A stretch of 64,000 nucleotides of DNA from Rhizopus arrhizus (Eukaryota > Mucoromycota > Mucoromycetes > Mucorales > Rhizopodaceae). The stretch is taken from NCBI GenBank assembly GCA_024220505.1, contig JAKZZE010000016.1, positions 1,178,001 to 1,242,000 of the forward strand. The letters run 5' to 3'. The translations under genes were made by a program, and so were the position numbers. The notes below the pieces were generated by a model, which was given only the letters and a program-made list of their open reading frames with translations, had not been told where the DNA came from and did no database searches. Positions 38,322 through 47,987 of this stretch are shown here, one piece after another (the stretch's first letter is position 1; the number at the start of each line of letters is the position of its first letter).

Positions 38322-40380
38322 CGTAGTTGATCAGGAAGTACAACTACGTGAACATGAAAACCTTCCATTAAACAATTATAGCAATAATAAACTGAATGAC
38401 TTTGACAACTACTCCTCCGTCCTTTCTGTTAACGCTAGTCCATTAGAATTGCAGCCTATTGTTTATGAACAAAGTTTGACAAACGACTTAATACACATAA
38501 CAGAGTTGCATACCATGATGACCAATCTACCAGTATATGAAGGGCCTAATCAAGAATCGTACAATTAAAATCCTTATTGATAGTGGTGCATCAGAAAACT
38601 ATGTCTCACCAAATATCGCGCAACTAGCTAAATATTCCACAATGATTGATGATCGTCAGGTTGAAACAGCTGGTGGACAGATTACTGAAATTACTGAAAA
38701 AGTACATTTGGATCTTAATTTGAATGGATTTCACTGTTCGATACAGGCCTACGTGTTCCCTACAAAGTTTGACCTGATACTTGGTCGTTCATGGTTAACA
38801 ATGATAAAGCCAAAGCCTGACTGGTCCTCTGATACATGGATCATACCTGATAAAAACAATTCAGTTAAGTTATCCCCCTGTAACATAAGTACAGTAACTA
38901 AAAGCACCATAACTAGACCACAAATCAATTACTTGATATCACACAAACAAGTTCAGCGCGTTATCAAACAAGGTGCACAAAGTTTCTTGCTCTATATGAA
39001 ACATCCCTATGTTGATAATGCTTGTTTGGTTGATTCCGTGGCTAGTCTTGCTTCTGGTACTTATTGGGATAACCTGGTCAAGGAGTTTACGACTGTTTTT
39101 CGCGATGATCTCCCAGGTCTTCCTCCTGACCGTGGCGTTACTCATGTATTAATACTGGTGATGCTAAACCGGTCAATCGATCACCTTTCAAAATGAGTCC
39201 TGCCGAGTTGGACGAATTGCAAAAACAATTGAAGGAGTTGTTGTCACTAGGTCTAATTCGCCCAAGTAGCTCTCCTTGGGGTGCGCCCGTTTTGTTTGTT
39301 CGTAAAAAAGATGGATCAATGAGAATGTGCATAGACTATCGCGCTCTTAACAAACTTACCGTTCGAAACTCACATCCACTCCCTCGCATTGATGAATGTC
39401 TTGATCCGTTTAAAAGGTGCTAAATTCTTTACAAGCCTTGATCTGAAAAGTGGTTATCACCAAGTCAGAATAGCTTCTGAAGACGTTCCTAAAACTGCTT
39501 TCAATACAAGATATGGTCAATATGAATTCCTTGTTTTACCTTTTGGTTTGACGAATGCACCGCCCTACTTTTCAAAGTCTCATGAATCGTGTTCTAAATG
39601 ACTGTCTTGACAAATTTGCATTGGTATATTGGATGACATATTAATTTTCAGCAAAACTAAAGAAGAGCATCAACAACATGTTCAGTCATGTCCTGTGTCT
39701 CTTACGTGATGCCCAGTTAATTGCTAACTTGAAAAAGTGCGAATTTGGCAAACAAGAGTTGATTTTCGTTGGATTCAAGATTACTCCTAATGGTATTTTG
39801 CCTAGCCCAGCTAAAGTTGACGCTATAAGGAATTGGCCACGTCTTAGTAACGTTCAAGAAGTCCGTCAATTTATGGGCCTTGCGCAACACTACCGCCGGT
39901 TTATCCCTCGCTTTGCTGCAATCGCTGCACCTCTGACCGATTTAACTCGTGGTGTTGGTCCTAAAAAACGCCCGATCATTTGGACAGCTGATTGCCAGAC
40001 TAGTTTCGACAAAATCAAAGAATTGCTGACTAGTGCTCCTGTCTTGCAAATGCCTGCCATGAATAAACCATACCGAATTGAAACTGATGCCTCTGACTAC
40101 GGTTGTGGTGCTGTCTTATTACAGCCTTCTGATAATGATCCTACTCAATGGAGTCCTGTTGCGTACGAATCTAAGAAGTTCTCTGCACCCGAACGGTCCT
40201 ATCCACCCCAAGAACGTGAACTGCTGGGAATAATCCATGCTTTGCGTACCTGGCGTTGTTTCATTGATGGTTGTGCTGGTGGTTATACAGTTTACTCTGA
40301 TCATCTCCCTTTGAAATACTTTCGTGAGCAAGATAAACCTACGCCTCGATTAGTACGATGGATTGCTGAACTGGAGTTAT
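38322..40380 (+). pseudogene. pol N-terminal part (protease, reverse transcriptase, RNase H), frameshifted
   Basis: Protease: ILIDSGASENYVS near 38570 and GRSW near 38784. Reverse transcriptase: [21 protein letters not shown] (from about 39277), [12 protein letters not shown] (about 39439), LPFGLTNAP; the YxDD region near 39630 is present but off frame by one missing T. RNase H: ETDASDYGCGAVL (about 40081), ending near 40380. Breaks near 38530, 39147, 39408, 39565, 39634 and 40373 are all one-base gains or losses, several in short homopolymers. Substitution-type stop codons are not evident. Confidence 0.85.
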
Positions 40381-42810
40381 ATGCACCCTGATATTCAATA
40401 CAAGCCTGGAAAAGATAACAATGTACCGGATATTCTTTCTCGTATTGGTAGCCCTGCTTCATTGTGTGCTTCTCATTCGCTGGAACCTGAGTACTTGTAT
40501 TCTTCATGGATCCAAGATGGTCTCTCTCGTGCAGGTGAACCAATGGATTGGCCTATGTTGTACATCAACGAAGAGCGTGTCAAAGATCAAAAAAATCGAA
40601 AACTACTAGACAAGCATCGTAACGAATTTGTAGTACACGATCGCCGCGTCTATCGAAAGGTTATTATTGATGGTTCTGGTACAATCAAAGCAGTACCCTT
40701 TTTGCCCTATGCTCGCCGTGCTGACATTGTTGCAAACTTCCACGAAGGTTTTGGTCACGCTAATTTCGACACCATGCTTAAACTCTTTATCCCTCGGTTC
40801 TGGTGGCCGTCTATGCGTTCTGACTTGAAAGCCTGGTTATCCATGTGCCCATCATGCCAAGTTAATAGTCGCCGCAGCCAAATTCATAAAGATGTAATGC
40901 ATCCGCTCAAGGTCCCCACTGCGTTTGATCGTTGGCACTTAGACTTCATTGGCGAACTACCCACGTCCTTGCAGGGCAACCGTTGGATCCTTGTTGCTGT
41001 TGATTATGCAACTAATTGGCCTATTGCTCGTGCGGTCCCTGTTGCTAGTAAAGAAGCAGTCGCAGATTTTATCTATGATGAGATCGTAATGCGTTTTGGT
41101 TGCCCTTCAGAGATTCTAACAGATCGTGGAGCTAATTTCAACAGTGGACTTGTCAATGCTTATCTCAAGAAAGTGGGCACGCATCATAAACTTACCTCAG
41201 CCTTTCATCCACGTACAAATTCCAAGGTTGAACGTTTCAATGGTGTTTTCAAAGGCATGCTTCGTAAATATGTCAATGGTGCCCTCCATCGCTGGGATGA
41301 TTTCATAAATGCCGCTCTGTGGGCTTGTCGTATCCGCGTGCATACCACTACTGGTTTTAGCCCTTTCTATCTCACCTATGGTCGCGAGCCTCGTCTTCCA
41401 GGTGATGTTCTTCAGCCTTATATTGACAAGACCACTTTTGCCGATCCACGCACTGTTGCTGATATTACTTCCCGAGAACTAGCTGCATTAGGTCAAGCGC
41501 GTGCTTCTGCTGAATTTAAGATGAAGGCCATGGCAGAAAAAGACAAGACTAAGTGGGATTTGCATGTTAAACAGTTGAACATTGAAGTTGGTGATAAATT
41601 CATGCTTACTAACGAAGGTCGCTATGGTCTTGAGCCCCAATACAAAGGTCCATATATCGTTGTGAAGTCCTTCCCTGACTATGGTACCTATCAACTCCAA
41701 ACCTTAGCTGGTGAACCGCTCAAGTCTCTTGTCCATGCTGACCGTCTTAAACCCGCTCATGGTATTACTCCCGCAGAACCGTGGTATGACCCCACCGCTG
41801 CTCGTCGTCACTGGAGAAATGCTATGCAATCTGCTGGTGCTGCTTCTGCCATCCCATTAATACCAGTCACCACGTCCTCCTCCAGGAGCGATTCTTCAAC
41901 GTTTGTCTTGCCCGCTACTAATGCAAACGATCCGGTTGACCCCATTGTTCAATCAAAACCTCTTCCTGTCAAATCTTCCGTTAATGTCCCCATTGACTTA
42001 ACAATCGACCCCTCTGACTCACCTTCTGCTACTGTCGTCACTCCTAACTCTGGTTTGCCTCTTTTGGTTCCCCCTGCTGTTTCTTCAAGCCTTGCCCACT
42101 CGCACGCTGATAATAATAAACACCCTAGTTCCCAGATTCCTTCTGATGCGCCAATTACTGCTGTTACATCCCAGTTACCTCGTAAGCCAATTAGTCCGTC
42201 TGCCTCAACACCAGTTCTTAACCCCATTCACAATGAGCCATTACCGTCTGCTCCTACTCCATCGGTTCGTAGTCGTGCAAGCTCGATTTATCTTTCTCCG
42301 GTTGCTTCTGTTGTTTCTGAAGACATTGACATGCCTGAATTTATTTTGGAAGAACAAGAAAAAATTGACAAAACCGTGGTTGCCGCTCCGCCTGCCAATG
42401 TCCCATTTGTCTCTGACGTCTCTCTTTCTACAGTTGTACAAAGCCCGGGTCCTCCTTCGGTTGTCGTTTCCTCTCCTACGTCCTCTATTGCTTCTAAGAT
42501 GTCTCTCTCTTCTTCAATTCATTCAACGTGTGAAACCGCTGATCACAATGTTCGAGGACGAACATCCCTCTGCCGAGGGGGTAATGTCAAGACCTCCCTA
42601 GAGGAAACCCAACCAACCAGCGGAATGCCAAATCAGCCAATAGAAGTTGAATATAACCTTCCATTCAGGTACCGACCGAACAAACGGAAGTTCAAACCAA
42701 CAATACCAAATCGGGAAAGGAAAAAGGCGCGTCTGTATCAACTGTACCTTAGGCATAAGCAAAGAATGCAAAAATTAAAGAATGAACTATATCCCTTAGA
42801 CAATATTTGA
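40381..42810 (+). CDS. pol C-terminal part: integrase, open into the 3' LTR
   Basis: An uninterrupted frame of more than 800 codons. First comes the His/Cys zinc-binding region (HEGFGHANFD...CPSCQ, about 40741-40860). The catalytic core follows with LDFIGELP, LTDRGANFNSG and NSKVERFNG, giving the D, D and E of the integrase. A basic/chromatin-binding-type segment (KGPYIVVKSFPDYGTYQL) comes next, then a long Ser/Pro/Thr-rich tail. The last about 75 residues, rich in Lys/Arg, are encoded by the 3' LTR itself and end at 42810. The true start lies upstream, across a frameshift near 40373. A short LTR-encoded end to pol is unusual. Confidence 0.9.
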   Translation: MHPDIQYKPGKDNNVPDILSRIGSPASLCASHSLEPEYLYSSWIQDGLSRAGEPMDWPMLYINEERVKDQKNRKLLDKHRNEFVVHDRRVYRKVIIDGSGTIKAVPFLPYARRADIVANFHEGFGHANFDTMLKLFIPRFWWPSMRSDLKAWLSMCPSCQVNSRRSQIHKDVMHPLKVPTAFDRWHLDFIGELPTSLQGNRWILVAVDYATNWPIARAVPVASKEAVADFIYDEIVMRFGCPSEILTDRGANFNSGLVNAYLKKVGTHHKLTSAFHPRTNSKVERFNGVFKGMLRKYVNGALHRWDDFINAALWACRIRVHTTTGFSPFYLTYGREPRLPGDVLQPYIDKTTFADPRTVADITSRELAALGQARASAEFKMKAMAEKDKTKWDLHVKQLNIEVGDKFMLTNEGRYGLEPQYKGPYIVVKSFPDYGTYQLQTLAGEPLKSLVHADRLKPAHGITPAEPWYDPTAARRHWRNAMQSAGAASAIPLIPVTTSSSRSDSSTFVLPATNANDPVDPIVQSKPLPVKSSVNVPIDLTIDPSDSPSATVVTPNSGLPLLVPPAVSSSLAHSHADNNKHPSSQIPSDAPITAVTSQLPRKPISPSASTPVLNPIHNEPLPSAPTPSVRSRASSIYLSPVASVVSEDIDMPEFILEEQEKIDKTVVAAPPANVPFVSDVSLSTVVQSPGPPSVVVSSPTSSIASKMSLSSSIHSTCETADHNVRGRTSLCRGGNVKTSLEETQPTSGMPNQPIEVEYNLPFRYRPNKRKFKPTIPNRERKKARLYQLYLRHKQRMQKLKNELYPLDNI
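42575..42584 (+). promoter_or_regulatory. putative polypurine tract
   Basis: GAGGGGGTAA lies immediately before the 3' LTR (TG at 42585), the expected site for plus-strand priming. It is inside the pol reading frame. Confidence 0.6.
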
Positions 42811-42966
42811 ATATCCATGAATATAAATAGCATTCACATTTTCATAAAATAAAGAATCATCTTTTAACATCATTTTATTATTTTTGTGTTAAGTCAAAGT
42901 CTTGAAGAACTGTTGACTTACCTTATATCTATCCTCATCTACAATTGTCTGTTAGTGCTCTTCACA
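42585..42966 (+). repeat. 3' LTR
   Basis: 382 bp, one T longer than the 5' LTR (in CATCTTTTAAC near 42860). Carries the pol stop at 42808-42810, leaving about 155 bp of non-coding LTR behind it. Confidence 0.92.
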
Positions 42967-43154
42967 TTTCGCTTTTGGTTCAAAAGGTAAACTTGACTCT
43001 TTTTTGGAAAGCCGATACCTCTGTCAAATCTATCCATCCATCAACAATTTTTACATCAATCGACTCCTTTTGATCTATACTTTTATTTGGTCCAACTCTT
43101 ATTCTGATATCTACATTACTTGTTGCTTAATCGTTGCTCAAAGTTTGCATCCAA

Positions 43155-44141
43155 ATGTCTTCAACAAGAAATACAAGAGGATCTAAAATCCTGAATGCCG
43201 CCGCCGGACCCAATTCGTCCGAGCTCGAAGTCACTGTCCAAAATCTCAGTCACGCACTTCAGGCTGTCACTGCTCGTCTCTCTGCTGTAGAACAGCTCAA
43301 GCTAGAGCTTGAAACCTTACGAGGTGAGAATGCTCGCCTTGCCGAAACAACTCGGTCTCAAGCCAATGAGATTGCTTCCCTGCGTGCCCAATTGGCCGCA
43401 CAAACTACCGGGGTCCCTACAAGCACCCCTAATTCAAGTACCGCTGTTCCTTCTGCTGCTCCTGCTAATGGTGCTAAAGAGTCCGTTCCTTCGCCCTCCT
43501 TGGGTACTGCCGCCTCTTCTTGGGCTACTGTTGTTTCTCGTTCTGCAAAGAACAAGCTCCGTCGTCGTGCTGCCGCTGCTCGTGGTTTCCAGCCTGTGTC
43601 TGGTGAACAAGGCTTCGAGTATGTCTATATACCTCGCTCTCGTAGGATGACCTACACTGAAGCTCGTCGTCGTCTCTCTCGCCTTGGTGTGGATAGCTGG
43701 CGCATCTTAGATGTGTGCTATCCTGCTCACTCTGTTGTCGGTCTGCTCGTACATCTGCAGTACAAGCCTGCTCTTCTGTCCTTGTTGGAAAAGGCCAAGA
43801 TCCCCACCTTGGATACTTTTGATCCACTCGACCCATCCAATCTGGCTGATCCCAAGTTTGATTCTGTTTCTGTCGAGGAGCGTAGCCATGCTATCTCGCT
43901 CATCAATGATGATCGTTCTCGCAAGGCTTTAGAGCGCTTGCGCTATCCTGTTGCTGTCTCTGTCTCTCGTTACTTGTTGGCGCAAGCCCTTGTCTCTGAT
44001 GAGACAGTATCTGAAGTTCTGTCTGCCAAGGAAGATCGACCCAAGACTGCTCGTCATTACGATGATATGGCTGAAGACATGGCTCTTGATGAATACGAAC
44101 ATCACCGTCCTGCCTCTCGCTCTAGCTTTGGATCATTATAA
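43155..44141 (+). CDS. LINE ORF1 protein (unit H)
   Basis: 328 residues, the same as unit G including LSAVEQLK, PSNLADPKFDSVSVEERS and DEYEHHRP. The identity continues through most of the 5' UTR, then ends within the first about 25 bases of ORF2. Confidence 0.9.
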   Translation: MSSTRNTRGSKILNAAAGPNSSELEVTVQNLSHALQAVTARLSAVEQLKLELETLRGENARLAETTRSQANEIASLRAQLAAQTTGVPTSTPNSSTAVPSAAPANGAKESVPSPSLGTAASSWATVVSRSAKNKLRRRAAAARGFQPVSGEQGFEYVYIPRSRRMTYTEARRRLSRLGVDSWRILDVCYPAHSVVGLLVHLQYKPALLSLLEKAKIPTLDTFDPLDPSNLADPKFDSVSVEERSHAISLINDDRSRKALERLRYPVAVSVSRYLLAQALVSDETVSEVLSAKEDRPKTARHYDDMAEDMALDEYEHHRPASRSSFGSL

Positions 44142-47100
44142 TGATGAGTAGTAATACTTGTCATTATAGTGCATCCTTGGTCTCTTCATCTGGTATGGTC
44201 CCAGATTCGTCAACTCCTTCCTCTCCTTTGGTCTCTCTTGGTTCTCATGGCTCCCATGGTCCATCCTCTCCTTCGTCATCGTCATCAACTTCTTCTATTC
44301 CGCTCACAATCGGTTTGTGGAATGCCAATGGGCTTCAAGAATCCACAGCCGAAGATCTCCTCCGTCACTGCCAGTCGTTTTCCTTGGTCTTCATCACCGA
44401 AACCTGGTTGCTTCCGCCTCACAGGATCCGTACCTCTTGGACCCAGTTCAACCTGCATGGCTCTCCTGTGATCAACAGCTATCGTGGCTCTCAAGGTGTC
44501 TCTGCTCTGGTGTCTCCTCGGTGTCCGATGGCTGTGGTACAGTTCCCGGTTCATACCAAGTATGCTCTGGGTCTGCGGTTGGGTCGCTCCTTGCGTCTCA
44601 TCTGCCTGTATTTGCCCCCTTCCTTGTCCAACGACGAGGTCTCTTCTGTGTTGGTTTCGTTGCCCTTGACAGACGACACGATCATCTGTGGTGATCTGAA
44701 CGCGCGTCTTGGTGCACTAACGGGTGATTCCGTTGCCAATGCTCGAGGTTCGGTGCTGCTTCGCTGGTGTGAAGAACATGCTCTCTCTGTTCTGAACTCG
44801 ACTCTCGCTCCTGGGGTGCCTACCTTCTTGTCCTTTCGTGGTGGTCAAGTCAAGCAAAGTATGATCGACTACTTCTTGACCAACATGACCTCTGTCCTTC
44901 GGTCCCCTCGGATGCAAGTCTACAGTGATCTCTCTCTTGGCTCTGACCACAAACTGTTGTCCTTGTCCTTTGACTATGCAGTCCCTGATGGTTATCCATC
45001 GCAGCCCGTTCTCTCTTCTGCTTCTTCTTCTGCCCGTCGGCTATGGAACTTCTCTCGGTTGAAGGAACCTGATGTCTATAGTCTGTACGTGGCCACATTC
45101 CAGTCCTTGGTCTCTCCATTGGTTGATCAGCTCAAAGCTCTGAAGTCAAGCCCTCCTTCTGCTGCTCCGCCTATAGACGCTCTCAATGACACTCTGAATG
45201 AGGCGATCTATAGTGCACTCGACAAGTCGGTTGGCTCTCGCTCTTCTCGACCTTCCCAATGGAAGCCATTCTGGAATGCGCACTTGCAAGAACTCGCCGA
45301 TGTTCGTGAACACCACTACCGCAAGTGGCGTCGTGCCATTGGCATCGACAAGGCCTTGTGGTGGGATCGACATCAGGTTGCTCAAGCCCGTTTCCGTAGT
45401 GCTCTCAAGTCTGCTAAGCGTCTCTCTTGGCGTGCTTTCTGTGACTCTCTGGCCCGTGGCGAACTTGCTCGTGCGATGTCGAAGGTGAAGGTGATTCGGA
45501 ACCGACGACGTCAACAGGTTGGGTTTACTCATCCTGACGGCCCTGCTGCAGGTGCGAACGCGATGCGTCAACACCTTGCCTCGGTCTACTCTGGTGACGG
45601 TCTTCCGTCAAGGCGTCCTGACCCTCTGCCCTCTGTCTCTGGTATGGTGCCTTTTAACCTCGATAGTCAAGACCCTGGTATGCCTTCGTTCTCTGCTGAC
45701 AGTGTGGGTTCACTGATGCGACGTCTCCCTCTGCGTAAGGCTCCTGGTCCTGACCACTTGCGTACGGAGATGCTCCTCCCCATCAAGTCTGTTCTGGCCC
45801 CACTGCTCTCTTTGCTTTTCAGTATCTGCTACCAGTGGTCGTATACCCCTTCTCTCTGGCGTCAAGCACAGGTGGTCCCCATCCACAAAAAGGGTGATCC
45901 TACCTCGCCAGGGAACTATCGTCCAATCTCCTTGACCTCCATCGTCCGCAAGCTCTTTGAGATGTGTCTCTCTCCCTCTGTTGAAGATGTCTCTCCTCCG
46001 CTCGATGTAGTTCAAGGTGGTTTCCGTCACCAGCGTAGTGCATTGGATCAAGCTCTCTGTCTTCATGATCTGATGCACTCTTACCGACGCCGACACAATC
46101 ATTATCCTGTGGTCGCTTTCCTGGACATCAAGTCAGCCTATGATACAGTCGATCGTCGTATCATATGGCAATCGATGCTCGCCTCTTCTGCTCCTCTGTC
46201 CTTGGTGTCCTTGTTGGCCAACATGTTTGATGATGTCTCGGTGTCTGTGTTGTTGCAGAACAATGTCTCTGATCCGTTTGTGCCGAGTACAGGTGTCCTT
46301 CAGGGCTCTGTCTTGAGTCCTCACCTGTACTCTATCTACGTCAACACATTGCCAGCTCTGCTTCGTTCTGCTGCTTCTGCAACAACAACCTCGGTGTTAT
46401 CGGTGTCTCCTTCTGGTCCTCCTGGTCCTGGTGCTCTGGTCGCTGATGGTCTTCCCTTTGGTCCTTTGGTTGGTACTGCTGCTTTGTCTTCCTCGTCTCT
46501 GTCGCCCACACCCATCAACAGTCTGTTGTATGCGGATGATGTGGCGCTGGTTGGGTCTGCTAGCGAAGTTCGGCATATGCTGGACCTAGCGCAGATCCAT
46601 TCTCTGACTCTTGGTTACAAGTGGAGTCCACCAAAGTGTGCCGTCCTAAATGCACCTACTGCCACCTCAAGTCGGTATGTTCGAATGTCATTATATGATC
46701 AAGACCTTCCCTCTGTTGAGGAGTTTACTTATCTTGGTGTGCCCTTTGATGGTAAGGGTATTTCTGTCCCTGCTATGATCAAGCATCGCGCTTCTGGTAC
46801 CCTTGCTGCCATGGCTCAGCTCCATTCGATGGGGCTCAACCGTCAAGGATTTACTCTGCTTCTCTCTTCTCGTCTGTTCGCTGCGTTCATACGTCCTAAG
46901 CTTGAGTATGGTCTTGCCATTGCTCAGCTTACAAGAAAGGACTATGACGAACTCAATCGCGCGCAAGACCGATGTCTAAGGATGCTTGTCGGTGGTCATC
47001 GAACTGCTTCAACTGTAGTACTTCGGCATATTACCAATCTACCGTCAATGTCTTTCCGTGCTGACACTCTGGTGCTCAAGTTCTGCCGTCGTTCTGAGGG

Positions 47101-47710
47101 TCTACCTGATGATTGTCTCTTGTCATTGCTGTCTCAATCTGTGCCAGTATCTCTTCTGTCTCCACTCCGTAAGCGGCGTATCGTCCTCGATTGCCCTTCG
47201 GATGTCTCTTCATCTTCCCGTCTTGCTTCTTGGCTGCGAAGGTATCATCAAGACCAGTTCCATAGCTTCTTGCAGTCCACCCCTCAGATTCTTATCCGCG
47301 CTTGTCGCCCTGTTCTTCGGGTGGATCCCATCCTGTACTTGCCTGCCTCCCGTGCTGACCGGTCTCGTCTTGTTAGATGGCGCATGGGTTGGATCCCAGG
47401 CAAGCCTGCTCCCTGTTCTTGTGGTCTTGGCGATACTTCTCGTTCTCACCTCATGGTCTGTACCTTGGTTCCTTCTACTCTTTGGTGCTGCCTGCCTGTT
47501 CCACCGACTGGCTATGTGGGTCACCACATCGACTATGTCTTGAACTTGCTTCCTGTCTCTGCTTCTGCTCGGTGTCCGCCTTTCTGGTCCGCTCTTTGTC
47601 GGATCCTCTGTCATTTTGACAAGATCTGTCATCCTGACATCGAGTACAACTCATCATCTGTTCCAGGTCAAGTCTGGATTGACAAGTCCTCTGCTGCTGC
47701 TGTTCCATAA
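44141..47710 (+). CDS. LINE ORF2: AP-endonuclease and reverse transcriptase (unit H)
   Basis: 1189 residues, the longest copy because of longer Ser stretches. All endonuclease residues, FLDIKSAYD and YADD are present. Private changes include LHGSPVIN, RRLWNFSRLKEPDVYS and MCLSPSVED. The tail is of the AQLTRKDYDELN class. It ends in TAATG. Confidence 0.95.
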   Translation: MMSSNTCHYSASLVSSSGMVPDSSTPSSPLVSLGSHGSHGPSSPSSSSSTSSIPLTIGLWNANGLQESTAEDLLRHCQSFSLVFITETWLLPPHRIRTSWTQFNLHGSPVINSYRGSQGVSALVSPRCPMAVVQFPVHTKYALGLRLGRSLRLICLYLPPSLSNDEVSSVLVSLPLTDDTIICGDLNARLGALTGDSVANARGSVLLRWCEEHALSVLNSTLAPGVPTFLSFRGGQVKQSMIDYFLTNMTSVLRSPRMQVYSDLSLGSDHKLLSLSFDYAVPDGYPSQPVLSSASSSARRLWNFSRLKEPDVYSLYVATFQSLVSPLVDQLKALKSSPPSAAPPIDALNDTLNEAIYSALDKSVGSRSSRPSQWKPFWNAHLQELADVREHHYRKWRRAIGIDKALWWDRHQVAQARFRSALKSAKRLSWRAFCDSLARGELARAMSKVKVIRNRRRQQVGFTHPDGPAAGANAMRQHLASVYSGDGLPSRRPDPLPSVSGMVPFNLDSQDPGMPSFSADSVGSLMRRLPLRKAPGPDHLRTEMLLPIKSVLAPLLSLLFSICYQWSYTPSLWRQAQVVPIHKKGDPTSPGNYRPISLTSIVRKLFEMCLSPSVEDVSPPLDVVQGGFRHQRSALDQALCLHDLMHSYRRRHNHYPVVAFLDIKSAYDTVDRRIIWQSMLASSAPLSLVSLLANMFDDVSVSVLLQNNVSDPFVPSTGVLQGSVLSPHLYSIYVNTLPALLRSAASATTTSVLSVSPSGPPGPGALVADGLPFGPLVGTAALSSSSLSPTPINSLLYADDVALVGSASEVRHMLDLAQIHSLTLGYKWSPPKCAVLNAPTATSSRYVRMSLYDQDLPSVEEFTYLGVPFDGKGISVPAMIKHRASGTLAAMAQLHSMGLNRQGFTLLLSSRLFAAFIRPKLEYGLAIAQLTRKDYDELNRAQDRCLRMLVGGHRTASTVVLRHITNLPSMSFRADTLVLKFCRRSEGLPDDCLLSLLSQSVPVSLLSPLRKRRIVLDCPSDVSSSSRLASWLRRYHQDQFHSFLQSTPQILIRACRPVLRVDPILYLPASRADRSRLVRWRMGWIPGKPAPCSCGLGDTSRSHLMVCTLVPSTLWCCLPVPPTGYVGHHIDYVLNLLPVSASARCPPFWSALCRILCHFDKICHPDIEYNSSSVPGQVWIDKSSAAAVP

Positions 47711-47976
47711 TGACAAGCGCTCTGATCCACCCTCTGGCTTCTACCTCCCACTGCCAAACCATTCTAGTGCACGATGCGGAGGAGACCATGGTGTTGACGA
47801 GTTGCTCAGTAGTTAGCGTCTCCATTGGCCTTTTCTCCTTCCTTTTTTTCACTCTTGTGTGCTCTGCGAGTGTTTTTTGTTTCTTGTCTTTTCTCTTTTG
47901 TTTCTTGAGTATGACTATCATGATATTTATCGCTTGTCAATATACTCCTTATATATTAATAAAAATCTTCGTCTAA
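47710..47976 (+). CDS. candidate LINE ORF3 (unit H)
   Basis: 88 codons from the TAATG; conserved start, hydrophobic end that runs into the junction tag. Confidence 0.33.
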   Translation: MTSALIHPLASTSHCQTILVHDAEETMVLTSCSVVSVSIGLFSFLFFTLVCSASVFCFLSFLFCFLSMTIMIFIACQYTPYILIKIFV

Positions 47977-47987
47977 ACCAAGAAGCC

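Larger units (their letters stand above)
36859..42966 (+). mobile_element. Ty3/gypsy-type LTR retrotransposon, 6.1 kb
   Basis: Two direct LTRs (36859-37239 and 42585-42966, TG...CA) differ by one T. A 4-bp duplication TTTC flanks the element (36855-36858 and 42967-42970). The order gag, protease, reverse transcriptase, RNase H, integrase is that of Ty3/gypsy (Metaviridae). The near-identical LTRs indicate a very recent insertion, yet gag and the first half of pol contain about ten single-base frameshifts. Confidence 0.93.
36848..47967 (+). mobile_element. LINE unit H, full length, 5' UTR split by an LTR element
   Basis: The 5' UTR begins at 36848, is interrupted after 11 bases by the LTR retrotransposon (36859-42966), and resumes at 42967 with the repeated TTTC. 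Without the insertion the unit measures 5008 bp. ORF1 and ORF2 are intact. It is the last LINE of the array, and its 3' end faces the AT-rich palindrome. Confidence 0.95.
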
